Source: Alentia gelatinosa (lineage: Eukaryota > Annelida > Polychaeta > Phyllodocida > Polynoidae). From it: 64,000 bases of DNA. The stretch is from the NCBI GenBank assembly GCA_950022655.1, contig OX465588.1, positions 23,794,527 through 23,858,526 of the forward strand, written 5' to 3'. Both the position numbers and the translations under genes were made by a program. Below are positions 1 to 10,879 of the stretch, piece after piece; position 1 is the stretch's first letter, and each line of letters opens with the position of its first letter. The notes below the pieces were generated by a model, which was not told the DNA's origin, ran no database searches, and saw only the letters and a list, made by a program, of their open reading frames with translations.

Positions 1-246
1 TTAGTTAGTTAGTCTTATTAGTCTTGTGACACAGACTTCCATGATGCTGCACAACATTCCTGAAAAATGCAACATCAATGCACAGTGTGTTCCACAACAC
101 TGGCAAGAAGGAAATTCATGGATACCTTCGGGAGTCAAAGATTTTTGAAAAATTGTAAAGACCAGTACATTGCCACGTCATTCCAGGCAAAAGACCCTAC
201 ACTTCAGTCAGGGCCTACTTAGAAAAGAAGTCTAATTGAACAAATT

Positions 247-371
247 GGACGTTAAACTACCAAAACAAAACAAAACAAAAACTTAGAAAAGTATTAACCA
301 CAGCAGTCTGATAACAGTTAATTATGATTATCGGACGTTAAATCAACCAAACCAAACCAAACCAAACCAAA
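247..371 (+). repeat. Two SINE-like 3' tails
   Basis: Two tails of the form GGACGTTAAAC plus A/C-rich repeats: 247-283 ends in repeated CAAAA and 333-371 in repeated CCAAA. Others occur at 1372-1410 and 36544-36580. I recall such tails as common in molluscan genomes, at the 3' end of a short interspersed or LINE-like repeat; that is memory, not a search. No internal RNA polymerase III boxes were identified. Confidence 0.5.
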
Positions 372-1371
372 AGCTGCACACTAAGTTGGGCATAGGGTCT
401 ACCGCTACAAGCAAGCACAGTTTTAGGTATTATGTCTATATATATATGAAAATGTTCGAACAGTTAGGCAGTCTGAAAAGGACCAGGAAGGGTTGGATGG
501 CTTGATTGATGTACAGGATTGATAGTACTGAAACTTTAGAAACTGGGGTTTTTGTCCACTGAATATGTACATTTTATCCTAATTAGCAATCAATATCCTA
601 ATTAGCAATCAAAACATGGCCTTAGATAAATTCTAAGAGAAATAAGTCCGGTATTCGCTACGTGAGTAAACAGATTGATGTTCTTCGTGCCTGTGTCGAG
701 AAAAGGTCTCATGAATAGGGACAAAGACGACTCGTGCTTGGGAATAGAGGGAACGTGCACAAGGGTAAAAACAGCTTTTGCGGATATCACGGAACGGTAC
801 TGTCATTTTCTATAGGACTCTATATCTACTCCGGGCTTGATGTGAATCAAAACCACATAGCAGAATGGCATGTTTTTATGGAAGGTTGGAATGATGTGTG
901 TAAAGAATAGCTAGTCACGGAATGCCTAAATCATAGTCTATGATTCCTATTTATAGTCTAAATGTGTTCCAGCTATATGGTCGATTCTCACGCAACTTCC
1001 GCAAATCAGCGTGATTTCTAAGGTAAATTTCTAAGACAGTGATGTCATATTTGGTCTTAATTTCAACTTAGATATCCAGACCACTAAACTGTTAATGCAA
1101 TTGCATACATAATACTAGCCAAACTTCTCTGTTGATTTCAACTTCAGTGGAAATATCTCACGGCATAATCTATTGGTTAATACTGGACCTTAACAATTCC
1201 TCGTGTACACAGCTGTATTTCTTTTGCTCGATCGTGTTCCTAAAAACTAGAACTCACCTGATCAACCGCATCCCTTCCTTTTCGTGTCCCATCTTTCTAC
1301 CTAGCTATCATTATGTTGGATGAGTTTACCAGATCATTGATGGTCCTATATATATATATATACCCTCAGGG

Positions 1372-1410
1372 TCACCTGGGACGTTAAACCACAAACAAAC
1401 AAGCAAACCA
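1372..1410 (+). repeat. SINE-like 3' tail, AAAC repeats
   Basis: GGGACGTTAAACCACAAACA followed by further AAAC-type units, just downstream of a short TA microsatellite. This is the cleanest copy of the tail family in the window. Confidence 0.5.
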
Positions 1411-2406
1411 GATCTCTCGAGACACTTATCTTGATGTTATTGGTTGTTACTGCCATATGTATTTACAGTTTATTAGGGTTCTTTATTACCTGGGGCAAAC
1501 GTGTTAATACAACCTATACCTATCATTTATATCTCAAATTCTGAGTGATTAATGTACTGTTTATTGCCAAATGGGTTGGTGAACCTAGCATCTCTGAGTT
1601 GTCACATAGAAACACACCCTATCCTGTTAAACCCGAATAAATGCAACACTTCTCAAAGGACTAGCAGCCGCAAACGAACTCAACGCAACCATTTTGCTAA
1701 TTGTCTCTATTATATACTCTGTTTATTCGTTTGTGTTGACCTACTGTCATGGTCATTTTGTCTATAAGCAACATTTGGATGTTGCATTTTATAGGCCCGT
1801 TGGAGCTAGATGTAAATAGATAGAATTATCCTGCCTACCCTAGCCTCCATGTAAAATAAAGGTCTTTAAAAAAGAAATTGCCCAGTCATAATTATGGTGT
1901 TACTGGAAAGTAGTGGACTCGTTGAAGTTTCCAGTCTAAATAAATGACCTAGACTATAAATCACGACGTAACCAGTTTCGATGCTTGATTCATCAGGAAA
2001 AAATGCCTCTAAAAAAAACCATATGCTTTTTATACCCCTTCAATTTTGATACAAGATAATAAATACACAGTAGTCTGCATATTTGGGATTGAAAGCTAGG
2101 GGTCACAGTTCTTGTTTTTATTATCAAATTCAAGAATACTATAGTCTGCAGTTCATTTTCTATATAAATCAAGGAAATGTAAGTTTGGTATTTATAAACC
2201 ACGTTCCTCGAAACTGATAGTGTTATATAAGCCTTTCACATCTCTTTCTGTGTGTTTAGGGAAGAGTACATAGCTTTAACGTAGTAGAGAATGCTCCCAA
2301 TGCACGCCGACACCTATTGCGTCGGAACAAAAATTGAACATGTATATTCGATAGCAGAAGGCTTCCGATAGAGCGTTTGCGTCGGGAGTATATCGGTATT
2401 GCATCG

Positions 2407-2561
2407 TAAGGTCAGGCGTCCACTGAGCTCCCGATACCCTACGATACGTGCATCGGGGTGCATCCTCAGCTGCATCGGCTCCGGATTATCGATTTTCTGT
2501 GTGGAGAGGCATCATAAGGCTTATCGTAGTGTTTCGGGAGCTCAGGGGACGCCGGGCCTAT
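2407..2561. mobile_element. MITE-like inverted-repeat element
   Basis: About 155 bp with imperfect terminal inverted repeats of about 27 bp: the left end starts TAAGGTCAGGCGTCCACTGA and the right end is its approximate complement, ending TCAGGGGACGCCGGGCCTA. The GGCGTCCAC core resembles the ends of the longer elements at 22235-22517 and 46447-46737. No coding capacity, so a non-autonomous DNA transposon is likely. A PIF/Harbinger link is only a guess from the TAA/TTA ends. Confidence 0.6.
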
Positions 2562-3000
2562 AGGGTGCCTCTGCTTTGTGTAGTCCTGGCACAATACCCT
2601 GTATGGGCACAGTCTTTTATCCTTGAATACCGCCAGGACGCAACCACTTCAAAGATGCGTCAGCGTGTTTCAGGAGCTGGTGAACAGCTACCTTCAGAGT
2701 CCCCTAGAATAACTGACTGTGATATGTGACATGTACAAAAGTACTCCCTATTCCGACTTTAGCTGAAGTTCTATGCTTCTATCTGACTGTAGCTTCTGCC
2801 AGATTATCCTCTGTATGTCTAAATTTAATTGCACCTACAGAGTAGTACAAACAAATTTATATACATTGTATTTAAGCCACTTCTGATGTGCGAGGCCGAC
2901 CAGCCGCACAAGGATCGAGGTAATGCTACACTACCCTCTGCATTGGTATTCAACAGATTCCCCCATCATCAACGAGAGTGTTTGATGCACATGTGGGTGA

Positions 3001-3143
3001 AGACTTGCTCAAGTCTTTGATTATGAATATTCATTAAATGATTAAAGAAAATCGGAATACAATTCATTATAGTAGCTATCCTTCTCTGACTGTGTCACTC
3101 AGAAGGGGTGGAGGGGTAGGATACATGGACTGAGGCCAGTCTA
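3001..3143 (+). repeat. Dispersed repeat, copy 1
   Basis: Begins AGACTTGCTCAAGTCTTTGA and ends near GGACTGAGGCCAGTCTA. A second diverged copy lies at 44907-45069 in the same orientation with the same start and end motifs. Non-coding; class unknown. Confidence 0.55.
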
Positions 3144-4371
3144 ATGTGGGTGCTGAACGGTGTTCCCGACACCATGTCGGTGCGAGAGCTCTCAATCGCA
3201 GTCATGTCTCAGACTTTCCTGGTGCCCCACAAATCTAGATTTTTCATCTATTTAAAACATCATGTATCGTGTGCTTAATTGAGGCGATAATTAAGATTAC
3301 ATACCATGAAAGTGAATTGATTAATCCCTTAAAACTTATAATTCAAGACTTAGGCCTATATCAATTTATCTGGATGTCGTGATCGCAATGATAACCATTC
3401 TAATTCATATTTGGAATTGAACGTTTTCGGAAATCTCATCCGATGAGCATTGCATTTCACTATGGGCATACAAAATAGTGTTGAAATAATAAATTCGGTT
3501 CCTACTTAGTTCTCCAAATGACACATCGAACATACCAATCCGACGTCGTTAGCTTCCAATTATACATACAACTTTTGAATTCAAGGAAAAAAGGAATGTA
3601 ACGGATGACAGACTAACCCTGGGGTAATAACAACCGCGGCAGGCCTCTCTATGGGACAGCTGAAGCATGACTCCCCAATAGCGCTCTACATATACCCGTG
3701 GTAGTTCGGATCAAATCGGAGCAAAACATCTCTGGTGTTTACCTACTCTTCAGTAGCTCCAAATACTAATAAATGTGTACATTCTACCTTCCCGAAGGTG
3801 CGGTCTGGGCCACTGCCCAAAACTACTGTGAAGTTGATGTAACGTGGATAACTAGCTTGTCACAAGGTTCTCCCCTCTTCCCTATTGAGGGTTCCTCTTT
3901 AATTTGTCCCTCACGTATGGATATCGCGAGACCGGGCATTCAGCTGGTCACCTCAGTAAGGTCACCCGGCCCTGTTGTTGGTAGTGTATTACATGTTAGG
4001 TCAATTCATACTCGAGTCAAGTCATACATGGCACATAATGGTTTTACTCAAGAACACAAAGGTCAAGCTTTTGAAAAAAAAGATAGAAAGGGGCACGCGG
4101 GTTAAGATCAATAGGCCATGCCCGACTTGAGTGCAATTGTTTGCATACGCGGGTAACCATCCAGAACCTTGCTTCCATTCTAGAATACCGACACGAACTC
4201 ACATGGGTTATGAAAACATTCCTCTACGTCCGTGCACATACAACAACATATACATGTAGAGCGGTCACACACACACTCGCATGTTAAACACTATTAACTT
4301 TGGTACTTCGCAGGTTAGATTGTTTAAGCATGTAACACACGAGATATTCATGTGAGTGAAATTAGGCCTAC

Positions 4372-4432
4372 CTTCTACGATAACAGCTGACAGGAGCAGC
4401 ATCCAGGTAAAGGTAGCTGGTGAACTCCCCAT
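4372..4432 (-). CDS. Possible orphan first exon with a signal peptide
   Basis: On the minus strand an ATG opens a 20-codon frame, MGSSPATFTWMLLLSAVIVE, which has a hydrophobic core (WMLLLSAVIV) like a cleavable signal peptide. It ends in a good donor (GAAG then GTAGGC) in phase 1, the phase usual for signal-peptide exons of secreted and EGF-type proteins. I could not find a partner exon between 1 and 4371, so the rest may lie left of the window. It could equally be chance or a gene remnant. Confidence 0.28.
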
Positions 4433-5905
4433 GATGCAGACCGGACTAGACAACCCCTGTAATCCCCCGAGACGTTCTCAGCGTGGTTAATACCTTCTGC
4501 TGCGGCCGTGCTGAGAGAGCTGTGTCCTTATACGCACTTACATACCAGTCATTCCATGAGCAGTGCTCGGCGCCTTCTGAAGGGAGGTAGCTCTAAAAGG
4601 ATGGCCCCTCTCACACGATCCCAACCACCATGCGCGGCGCCGTTCCTAAATGAGCCTGCTGTGTGGGCTCAGGGACGGGCGTGGGCTGATTCCGGTGGGT
4701 GGGGACTGGCCGCCAACCCCTGTGGTTTTGTTCTCAGTCGATGTGACACTATAGTCGACCCGTCCGCCTTCCACGATAGCAGGATGTGAGTGACTGCCTG
4801 CCGTTCTCACGCCGGGCTTTCTCTCTCGAAGCTTCCTCCCGTGGGCGGCATGGGTATGATAATACAGAGGAGAAACGTGAGACGCCTAAACACATGATCA
4901 TACATGGGAGCACAAGTTATTGCATAATGATGCAGTTTTTATTTGAAGTTTGTCCCATAAATGAACAAACAAGCATAAATGATAAATTAATGAAGTACTT
5001 ATTGGCCTTTTGGTAATTGGTGGTAATTGAATGATTGTCCAAAAAAGGTTAAATTACAAAAATATTGTAATACCAATTTAGTTGTTTTTTTTTCTATTTG
5101 GAAACAATTACAGGAATTCCTTGATAGAGAGACCCTCACTCTCAATAAATAAATATGATAGATATTTAATATCCATGCAATCGGAAATTGGTCGTATGTA
5201 TCCGGCTAATTCCTGGAGTAACGTCTATCTAAGTCCTGTAATGTCCGTTGTCCTTGTCGACTTTATGTTTGTATCATTGCATTGCCAACTACTGTATAAA
5301 TGTTACTTGATATGTATACATGTTGTTAAGTTAAAGGATGAACGGCTGATATCAAGGCTATGGTAACATCCTCTATGTGTTAATAATAAAACAGCAAACA
5401 CAACATACAGAGGATTTGAGAAAGAAAGTAAGAGCATGCACATGTGTACTCTGTTTACGACTGGAAAACGTAAAATCTTTTTCACAAGCCCCTTCACCTT
5501 TTTTCATCTAACGTTGTGTATATTCTGTTTTTTTAACTATGGACGGTTAATTTATATGTATGAACCGATTTGTTGCTGTTTTACTAAACCAACATTGGAA
5601 GATTTAACTTCGATTAAAACTGTTAGTATAATGAATACATTTTAAAAAGACTAGAGAAATTTAGAATAATATCATTTTGATATGCATCGTTTGCTTCTCT
5701 TCCATTTAAAAACGTCTTCATTCCGTGTATATTATAATAGCCAAACTGTTGAACTTCAACTCCTAGAATTCAAAACACCACGGAACACCATTTGCGTCTA
5801 TTTCGCATTGAAAATAAAGGGAACAGGTTTATTCTAAAGTCTGATACGTTAGCCATTGAGTATTGGTTACAATACCTTCATGGCCATGGAGTAGGGGTTC
5901 CTTAA
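4433..5905. other. Intergenic, nothing recognised
   Basis: Mixed-composition DNA with several open frames under 100 codons, none with a recognisable domain, promoter or splice pattern. The 4500-4860 part is more GC-rich than its surroundings and could be the upstream region of the possible minus-strand exon at 4372-4432. The region ends at the TTAA flanking the piggyBac element. Confidence 0.5.
5902..5905. repeat. TTAA target site, left side of piggyBac element
   Basis: TTAA immediately precedes CCCTTTAACGGC. It is matched by TTAA at 14113-14116 after the complementary right end. piggyBac transposases insert into TTAA and duplicate it. Confidence 0.85.
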
Positions 5906-5917
5906 CCCTTTAACGGC
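5906..5917 (+). repeat. piggyBac left terminal inverted repeat
   Basis: CCCTTTAACGGC, exact reverse complement of 14101-14112. It starts with the CCC typical of piggyBac ends and sits directly against TTAA. Confidence 0.85.
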
Positions 5918-6040
5918 AGGAGGATGCCTTAAGGCATTACCGCTGAACGGCAGGAGGATGCCTTAAGGCATTACCGCTGAACGGCAGGAAGATGCCTTAA
6001 GGCATTACCGCTGAACGGCAGGAGGATGCCTTAAGGCATC
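5912..6040 (+). repeat. Subterminal 34-bp tandem repeats with TTAA palindrome
   Basis: Three full and one partial copy of a 34-bp unit starting at 5912, 5946, 5980 and 6014. Every copy carries the perfect 14-bp palindrome ATGCCTTAAGGCAT, itself centred on TTAA. The first unit overlaps the terminal inverted repeat. Such subterminal arrays often bind transposase; that role here is inference. A related array with CCTCCAGG at its centre is seen at 46998-47070. Confidence 0.85.
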
Positions 6041-6862
6041 TTTTTGTGGTTTTTTTTCAAATTCCTTTTTTTCATAGATTTAAGCACGAAAGGGTTAAGA
6101 AAAGTTCCATATATAAATAAAACAGTTGAAAATCAATGTATTTGTGTGTTTTGAGTCTATTTAGTTATATGGCGATGGTTATTTGCGAGTAGAAGTCGGA
6201 GAAAAATAAAACAATGCACAGATCGACTCGCGCCTATGGACGAGTGGAGTGCCTGACAGCGCATTTCCCGATATAGTGAAATGACGAACGAGTTTATATA
6301 TATTTAAAAGCGTACAATAGGGTTGTCTTGCTCGCACAAGTCGAAAATAGTCATATACTATCTAATTTGCGAGTTTTTAGGCAGTCTTACCCTTTCGTTT
6401 TCACTAATTTGCGAATTCTCCGCCGATGTTTACATTTTCTTCGACTACCACAACAAACGCATTATCGGAGAGTTACACTTCCGGTCGCCCTAGTTTTACG
6501 TTCCCGCCCCTACTACAGCAAGCCTCATACGATTCCTGCCTATGTGATATATATATATAGCATTGAAACAGTTTAAGATCAACCACAGAAGTGTAGAAAA
6601 TGGGTAATATATCTTATTAAATCTGAAATAAAACATGCCTATCTGTGTATAGCCAACACTGAATCAATGGATATCAGCCCGAAACCATTCCTGCCTATTT
6701 CCTTTTTTTTCCTTTTTTTTTTACTCATTTTTTTCCCAATATATTCAATATATAGTAACCGAAATAACTCAGGTTATCAAGGGGGGTGGATATTATTAAG
6801 AAATATGGAGAAATAAATTGAAAAAATCAAATAAAGTTGCCATAGGAACGTTGACATCGTAC

Positions 6863-6870
6863 TATAAATA
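6863..6870 (+). promoter_or_regulatory. TATA-like box of the transposase gene
   Basis: TATAAATA lies 108 bp upstream of the transposase ATG at 6978, which predicts transcription starting roughly at 6893-6900. No other in-frame or competing ATG-led gene is seen between. Confidence 0.45.
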
Positions 6871-6977
6871 CCTGCGTTTCGCTCGATCGAGTCACTCACA
6901 TTCGCACCTTGCTTATGTGAGCCTGACAGCTCCTTGCTGGATATAACGAACATAAAATAACTGAGAGCGAGTTGAAA

Positions 6978-7543
6978 ATGAGCGATTCCGAGTGGGAAGA
7001 CGACCTGCCGTTGACAACCCTGCGGTTAATGGACGGTTTGGGGGAGGAATTCGACCAGGACCTGCTAGAATCGGACGGTGCGAACTCGACGGATAGCGAG
7101 GAGGACAACGAACCCTTAGCTAGACGTGTGCCGCAACACACAACAGGTGGAAGAAAATGGGTGTACTTTCCCAAGTCACACGCCATGCCTACACGTCACG
7201 TAGATGACCTCAAAGCTCCAGGACTAGACGAGTCCATCGATAGTAGCAAGTTGAAGACGGTTCTGGACTACTTTCGTCTTTTTTTCACTCTTTCGTTCAT
7301 GACAAAGCTATGTAATCACACCAACAACTACGCGAGTGCGGCATCACGGACAGGACAACCCAAAAAAATGTCGGCCTGGGTCCCAGTCGTTCCTCTGGAG
7401 ATGTTGAAGTTCATAGCAGTGACGTTTCTTATGGGACTGATACGAAAGCCGAACATCGACCACTACTGGACGACAATCCAGGAGTACTCTACGGCAGGAA
7501 TAAAAGATTTGATGACAAGAACACGATTCAAAGCCATCTTGCG
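6978..7543 (+). CDS. piggyBac transposase exon 1
   Basis: Codes residues 1-188 plus two bases of codon 189 (acidic N-terminus and N-terminal helical part). The donor is GCG then GTGAGTG. Reading through without splicing would hit a stop within the intron, cutting the protein before all catalytic residues. Confidence 0.88.
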
Positions 7544-9012
7544 GTGAGTGTTTACATGTTAAGTGTTGTTATGATTCTGACAGCTAGACGTGTGGGCGGG
7601 CGAGAGACCAGAACGAAAGCAAACGCAGTGGTGCAGACGATAACAGATTATACCGCCGATACTGTATATCATGTTGTGAAATTCGCTCAGTATTTCAGGA
7701 GAGGCCTTATCTAAATTCGTTGAAAGTATTGTAAAGATTCGTTAACTTTTTCCGCAGCTATCTTCACTTTGGTGGACGCCAGACGCTGGACCAACCAGGA
7801 GACGCCGCTGCCGCCTCCGTGAACTCTGACCCCCAGAACGACCTCGACCCGCAAGCCCCGCCCCCAACTCGCAGATCACCTTTTCCAATGATTTCTTTCG
7901 TTTTTGATCACATGAATTCTGTTTGTAAATCCGTTTACCACCCGAAGAAGGAGTTAAGTGTGGACGAGACAATCGTTAAGCACAAAGGCAGAACTCGCCA
8001 CCGTCAGTACATGCCGAACAAGCCATGTAAATGGGGCCTAAAATGCTGGGTGCTGGCGGAGGCGGTTTCTGGATTTGTGCTCCAACTTAACCCCTTCTTC
8101 GGGCGAGATGAGGCTGGGGGGAAAACGACCACACAGGCTGTCGTTATTGATCTTTTAACTGGGGCGGATTTGACCAATGTCGGACATCATGTTTATTTTG
8201 ATAATTTTTACACAGGAGTTCAACTGATGGAGAAGTTATTTGAGTTGAAAACATATGCTTGTGGCACTCTGCGGTCGAACCGCACCGAGTTACCAAAAGA
8301 TCTAATGACTCGTACCCACCCAAGTTTGAAAAAGAAAGGCGATTGTTTTTTCTCCAAGTGTGGGAATCTTCTGTTGGCGTTATGGCTCGATAGGAAAATA
8401 ATTCGCATTTTAACAACGATACATTCTTCTGTTATGACCACGACAAAACGAACCATTCGCGATGATAAAGGAAAATTCACCAAATCAGACATTCCCTGCC
8501 CCGAACTGGTTCGTTCGTATTGTAAATACATGGGAGGTGTCGATCTGTGCGACCAGATGTCAGGCTATTATAATTTCGGGCGAAAGAGTCGCAAATGGCC
8601 CAAGAAGCTTTTTTTCTTTTGCATTGAAGTAATGAAAGTAAATTCGCAAATCCTTTTCAACCTGAGTTGTCCCAAACGAATGTCTCTTGTTGATTTCACC
8701 CTCAGTTTAGTGCACCAGATGATCGCGGAAGTGAAAAACTGCGAGGCCCCCCCCCAGGCTGGCACCCTATCCGCCTCCACCCGACTTAATAGTCGTTGTT
8801 TCCCTGATGATTTGGGTAGAAAATCCTTTTGCAGGGTTTGCTACCACCGCCGCAAAAATGGCTTCGAATCATCGAAGAAACAAACTAAATTCGGGTGCAG
8901 GCAGTGTGGGGCCCATCTGTGTGTAGTTCCTTGTTTTCGTATTTATCACACTGTCGCAAACTTTGATACCGCTGATTTGCAATCTTCCTTGGTTGGTCTA
9001 TCCTCTGATTAA
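6978..9012 (+). CDS. piggyBac-type transposase, two exons, 606 residues
   Basis: Cut-and-paste transposase of the DDE_Tnp_1_7 (piggyBac) family, expected to excise and insert the element at TTAA in the nucleus. Exons 6978-7543 and 7758-9012 join in frame to 606 residues, a normal length for the family. Exon 1 gives an acidic N-terminus and the DYFRLFFT...MGLIRKPNIDHYW helical region. Exon 2 holds the catalytic acidic residues: D258 in SVDETIV, D337 in VYFDNFYTG, D451 and D454 in GGVDLCDQM, and the conserved tryptophan W469 in SRKWPKK. The C-terminus carries a Cys-rich zinc-binding motif (C547, C550, C569, C572, then C577 and C581). No stop or frameshift is visible, so it may be active. The start is the first ATG; the in-frame TTG six bases upstream is not needed. 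Confidence 0.92.
7544..7757 (+). other. Intron of the transposase gene
   Basis: 214 bp, GTGAGT donor and TTTTTCCGCAG acceptor. Splicing creates the family-typical junction RYLHF. An intron inside a piggyBac transposase is less usual than a single open frame and would restrict activity to cells that splice it. Confidence 0.8.
7758..9012 (+). CDS. piggyBac transposase exon 2 (catalytic domain and zinc-binding C-terminus)
   Basis: Begins CTATCTTCACTTTGG, completing the split Arg codon, and runs open to TAA at 9010-9012. It encodes all four expected acidic catalytic residues and the C-terminal Cys/His cluster. Confidence 0.9.
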
Positions 9013-10600
9013 TTTGTTTCCTTAATCGCAAAGAGTCGCACAGATTATTTATTTCAATATTATTTTGCATTATTTGTACGTATGGTATCTCCTATCGAGC
9101 TATAACGCACTTTTATTAATGAGTTATCGTAATAATTAACTAATTATCCCTTATCGCATACTTGGTACCTCGGTGGGGATCGATCGCAGAGTTGTCTTTT
9201 TTTTTCTATTTCATTTCAGCAATATCATTTCCCAGCCTATATATATTGTGAATACTCAGAAGATTTTGACCATGAAAACTCGCTAAACATAGTGTCCTAT
9301 TCGTTCCATCGACATATTTACAACAGAGGTGTATGGATATCAACCTGAAACCTACCTGCCTATGTGATATAGCACGTAATGCTATTCTATGATTCACCTG
9401 AGAAGTGTATGAAGACGAAATATAATTGGTTTTTGTATCTAATCTACTGTATGAATCTGAAACAAAGTAATCCTGGACAATTTATAGACCTTCAAGGTTC
9501 TCTACATGTACATTTTGTGAAAATATATCGACCAGAAGTGGTCAAATTGATTATTATATCGGCGATAAAGCCCCCAGGTCCGACCACGTCGAGTGCCAGA
9601 CAGACACTGAATATATTTATATCTTGTCGACTATTTCAATCTGAAACAAAAATCATTCCTGCCTGTGTATATATATATATATATATTTATAATTCTGCCG
9701 ACTATTGAACCCCCAGCCTCATATGTCTCTTCTTTTCAGAAAATGAATCAATGTATATCAGCCTGCTATATTCCTGCCTATGTAATTTAGCACGTAATGC
9801 TATTCTATGATTCATCTGTAAGTGTGAATCGTTTTTTAGTCGCTAATCGATAAATTTATATGATCCAGAACCTTTCCTGCCTATGTAAACTAGCACGTAA
9901 TGCTATTCTATGATTCAACTGAGAAGTGTACGACCACAAACGATATTTTGGTTTTCTATCTAATCCACGTTATCCATCTGAAACAAAGTAATCCTGAGCA
10001 ATCTATGTACCATCAAGGTTCTCTACATGTACATTTTGTGAAAATATATCGACCAGAAGTGGTTAAATTGATTATTATATCGGCGATAAAGCCCCCACCT
10101 CCGACCATGTTATGTGCCAGCTAGACACTGATAAATTTATATCACCTTGAAACCTTCCTGCCTATGTGATCTAGCACGTAATGCTATTCTATGATTCAAC
10201 TGAGAAGTGTACGACCACAAACGATATTTTGGTATTGTATCTAATCCACGTTATCAACCTGAAACAAAGTAAACCTGGACGATCTATAGACCTTCAAGAT
10301 TCTCCACATGTACATTTTGTGAAAATATATCGACCAGAAGTGGTTAAATTGATTATTATATCGGAGAAAAAGCCTCCACGTCTGACCACGTCGAGTGCCA
10401 GACAGACACTGAATATATTTATATCTTGTCGACTATTTCAATCTGAAACAAAAATCATTCCTGCCTGTGTAATATATATATATATATAGCGTTGATTCAG
10501 TCTCAGATCAACCTCAGAACTGTAGAAATTGATCATATACCTTGTTGAATCTGAAATAAAACATGCCTATCTGTGTATAACCAACACTAATCTAGGTACA
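9013..10600 (+). repeat. Tandem and direct repeats downstream of the transposase
   Basis: Non-coding. A unit starting TAGCACGTAATGCTATTCTA recurs at about 9370, 9788, 9891 and 10172; the 9891 and 10172 copies are 281 bp apart. A second block (near 9591-9668) recurs at 10395-10470. The block at 10491-10590 is related to 6555-6650, upstream of the transposase, so similar sequence flanks the gene on both sides. Short TA runs end several units. Confidence 0.75.
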
Positions 10601-10879
10601 TATTGTGAATACGATGACGACTGCTGCACCTGGAAATGTATCAAGCCTTGTCAACCTGTGTATATATATATATTGAACAATATTGCTGAATAATTGATCT
10701 GAAAAAAAATACATACACAATATTAAAATATATTTTAAATCTTACTTCACCTACCTTGTCTTCTTTTCTGCCTTTCAGAAGTATTCGTCTGTAGATATAG
10801 TCGATCATTGTCCAGCAATCGATTTAAAAGTTAACTCCTCCTGGAGATGTCAATGCTGAATAGGCACAAGTCGAATTTT

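Larger units (their letters stand above)
1..4371. other. Intergenic, repeat-rich, no supported gene
   Basis: AT-rich DNA with only short chance reading frames. It holds three GGACGTTAAA-type repeat tails (247-283, 333-371, 1372-1410), short TA runs near 437-448 and 1347-1362, one inverted-repeat element (2407-2561) and one copy of a dispersed repeat (3001-3143). The frame at 3773-4105 has no recognisable domain and no convincing splice context. I see no RNA gene. Confidence 0.6.

Noticed and set aside
3773..4105. 110-codon plus-strand frame with AVWATAQNYC, faintly like a C-type lectin start
   Set aside because: Only a few residues resemble the family; the rest has no lectin motif, no conserved cysteines and no supporting splice sites or neighbours.
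8144..8780. Minus-strand frames inside the transposase exon
   Set aside because: Antisense shadows of the intact piggyBac catalytic frame.
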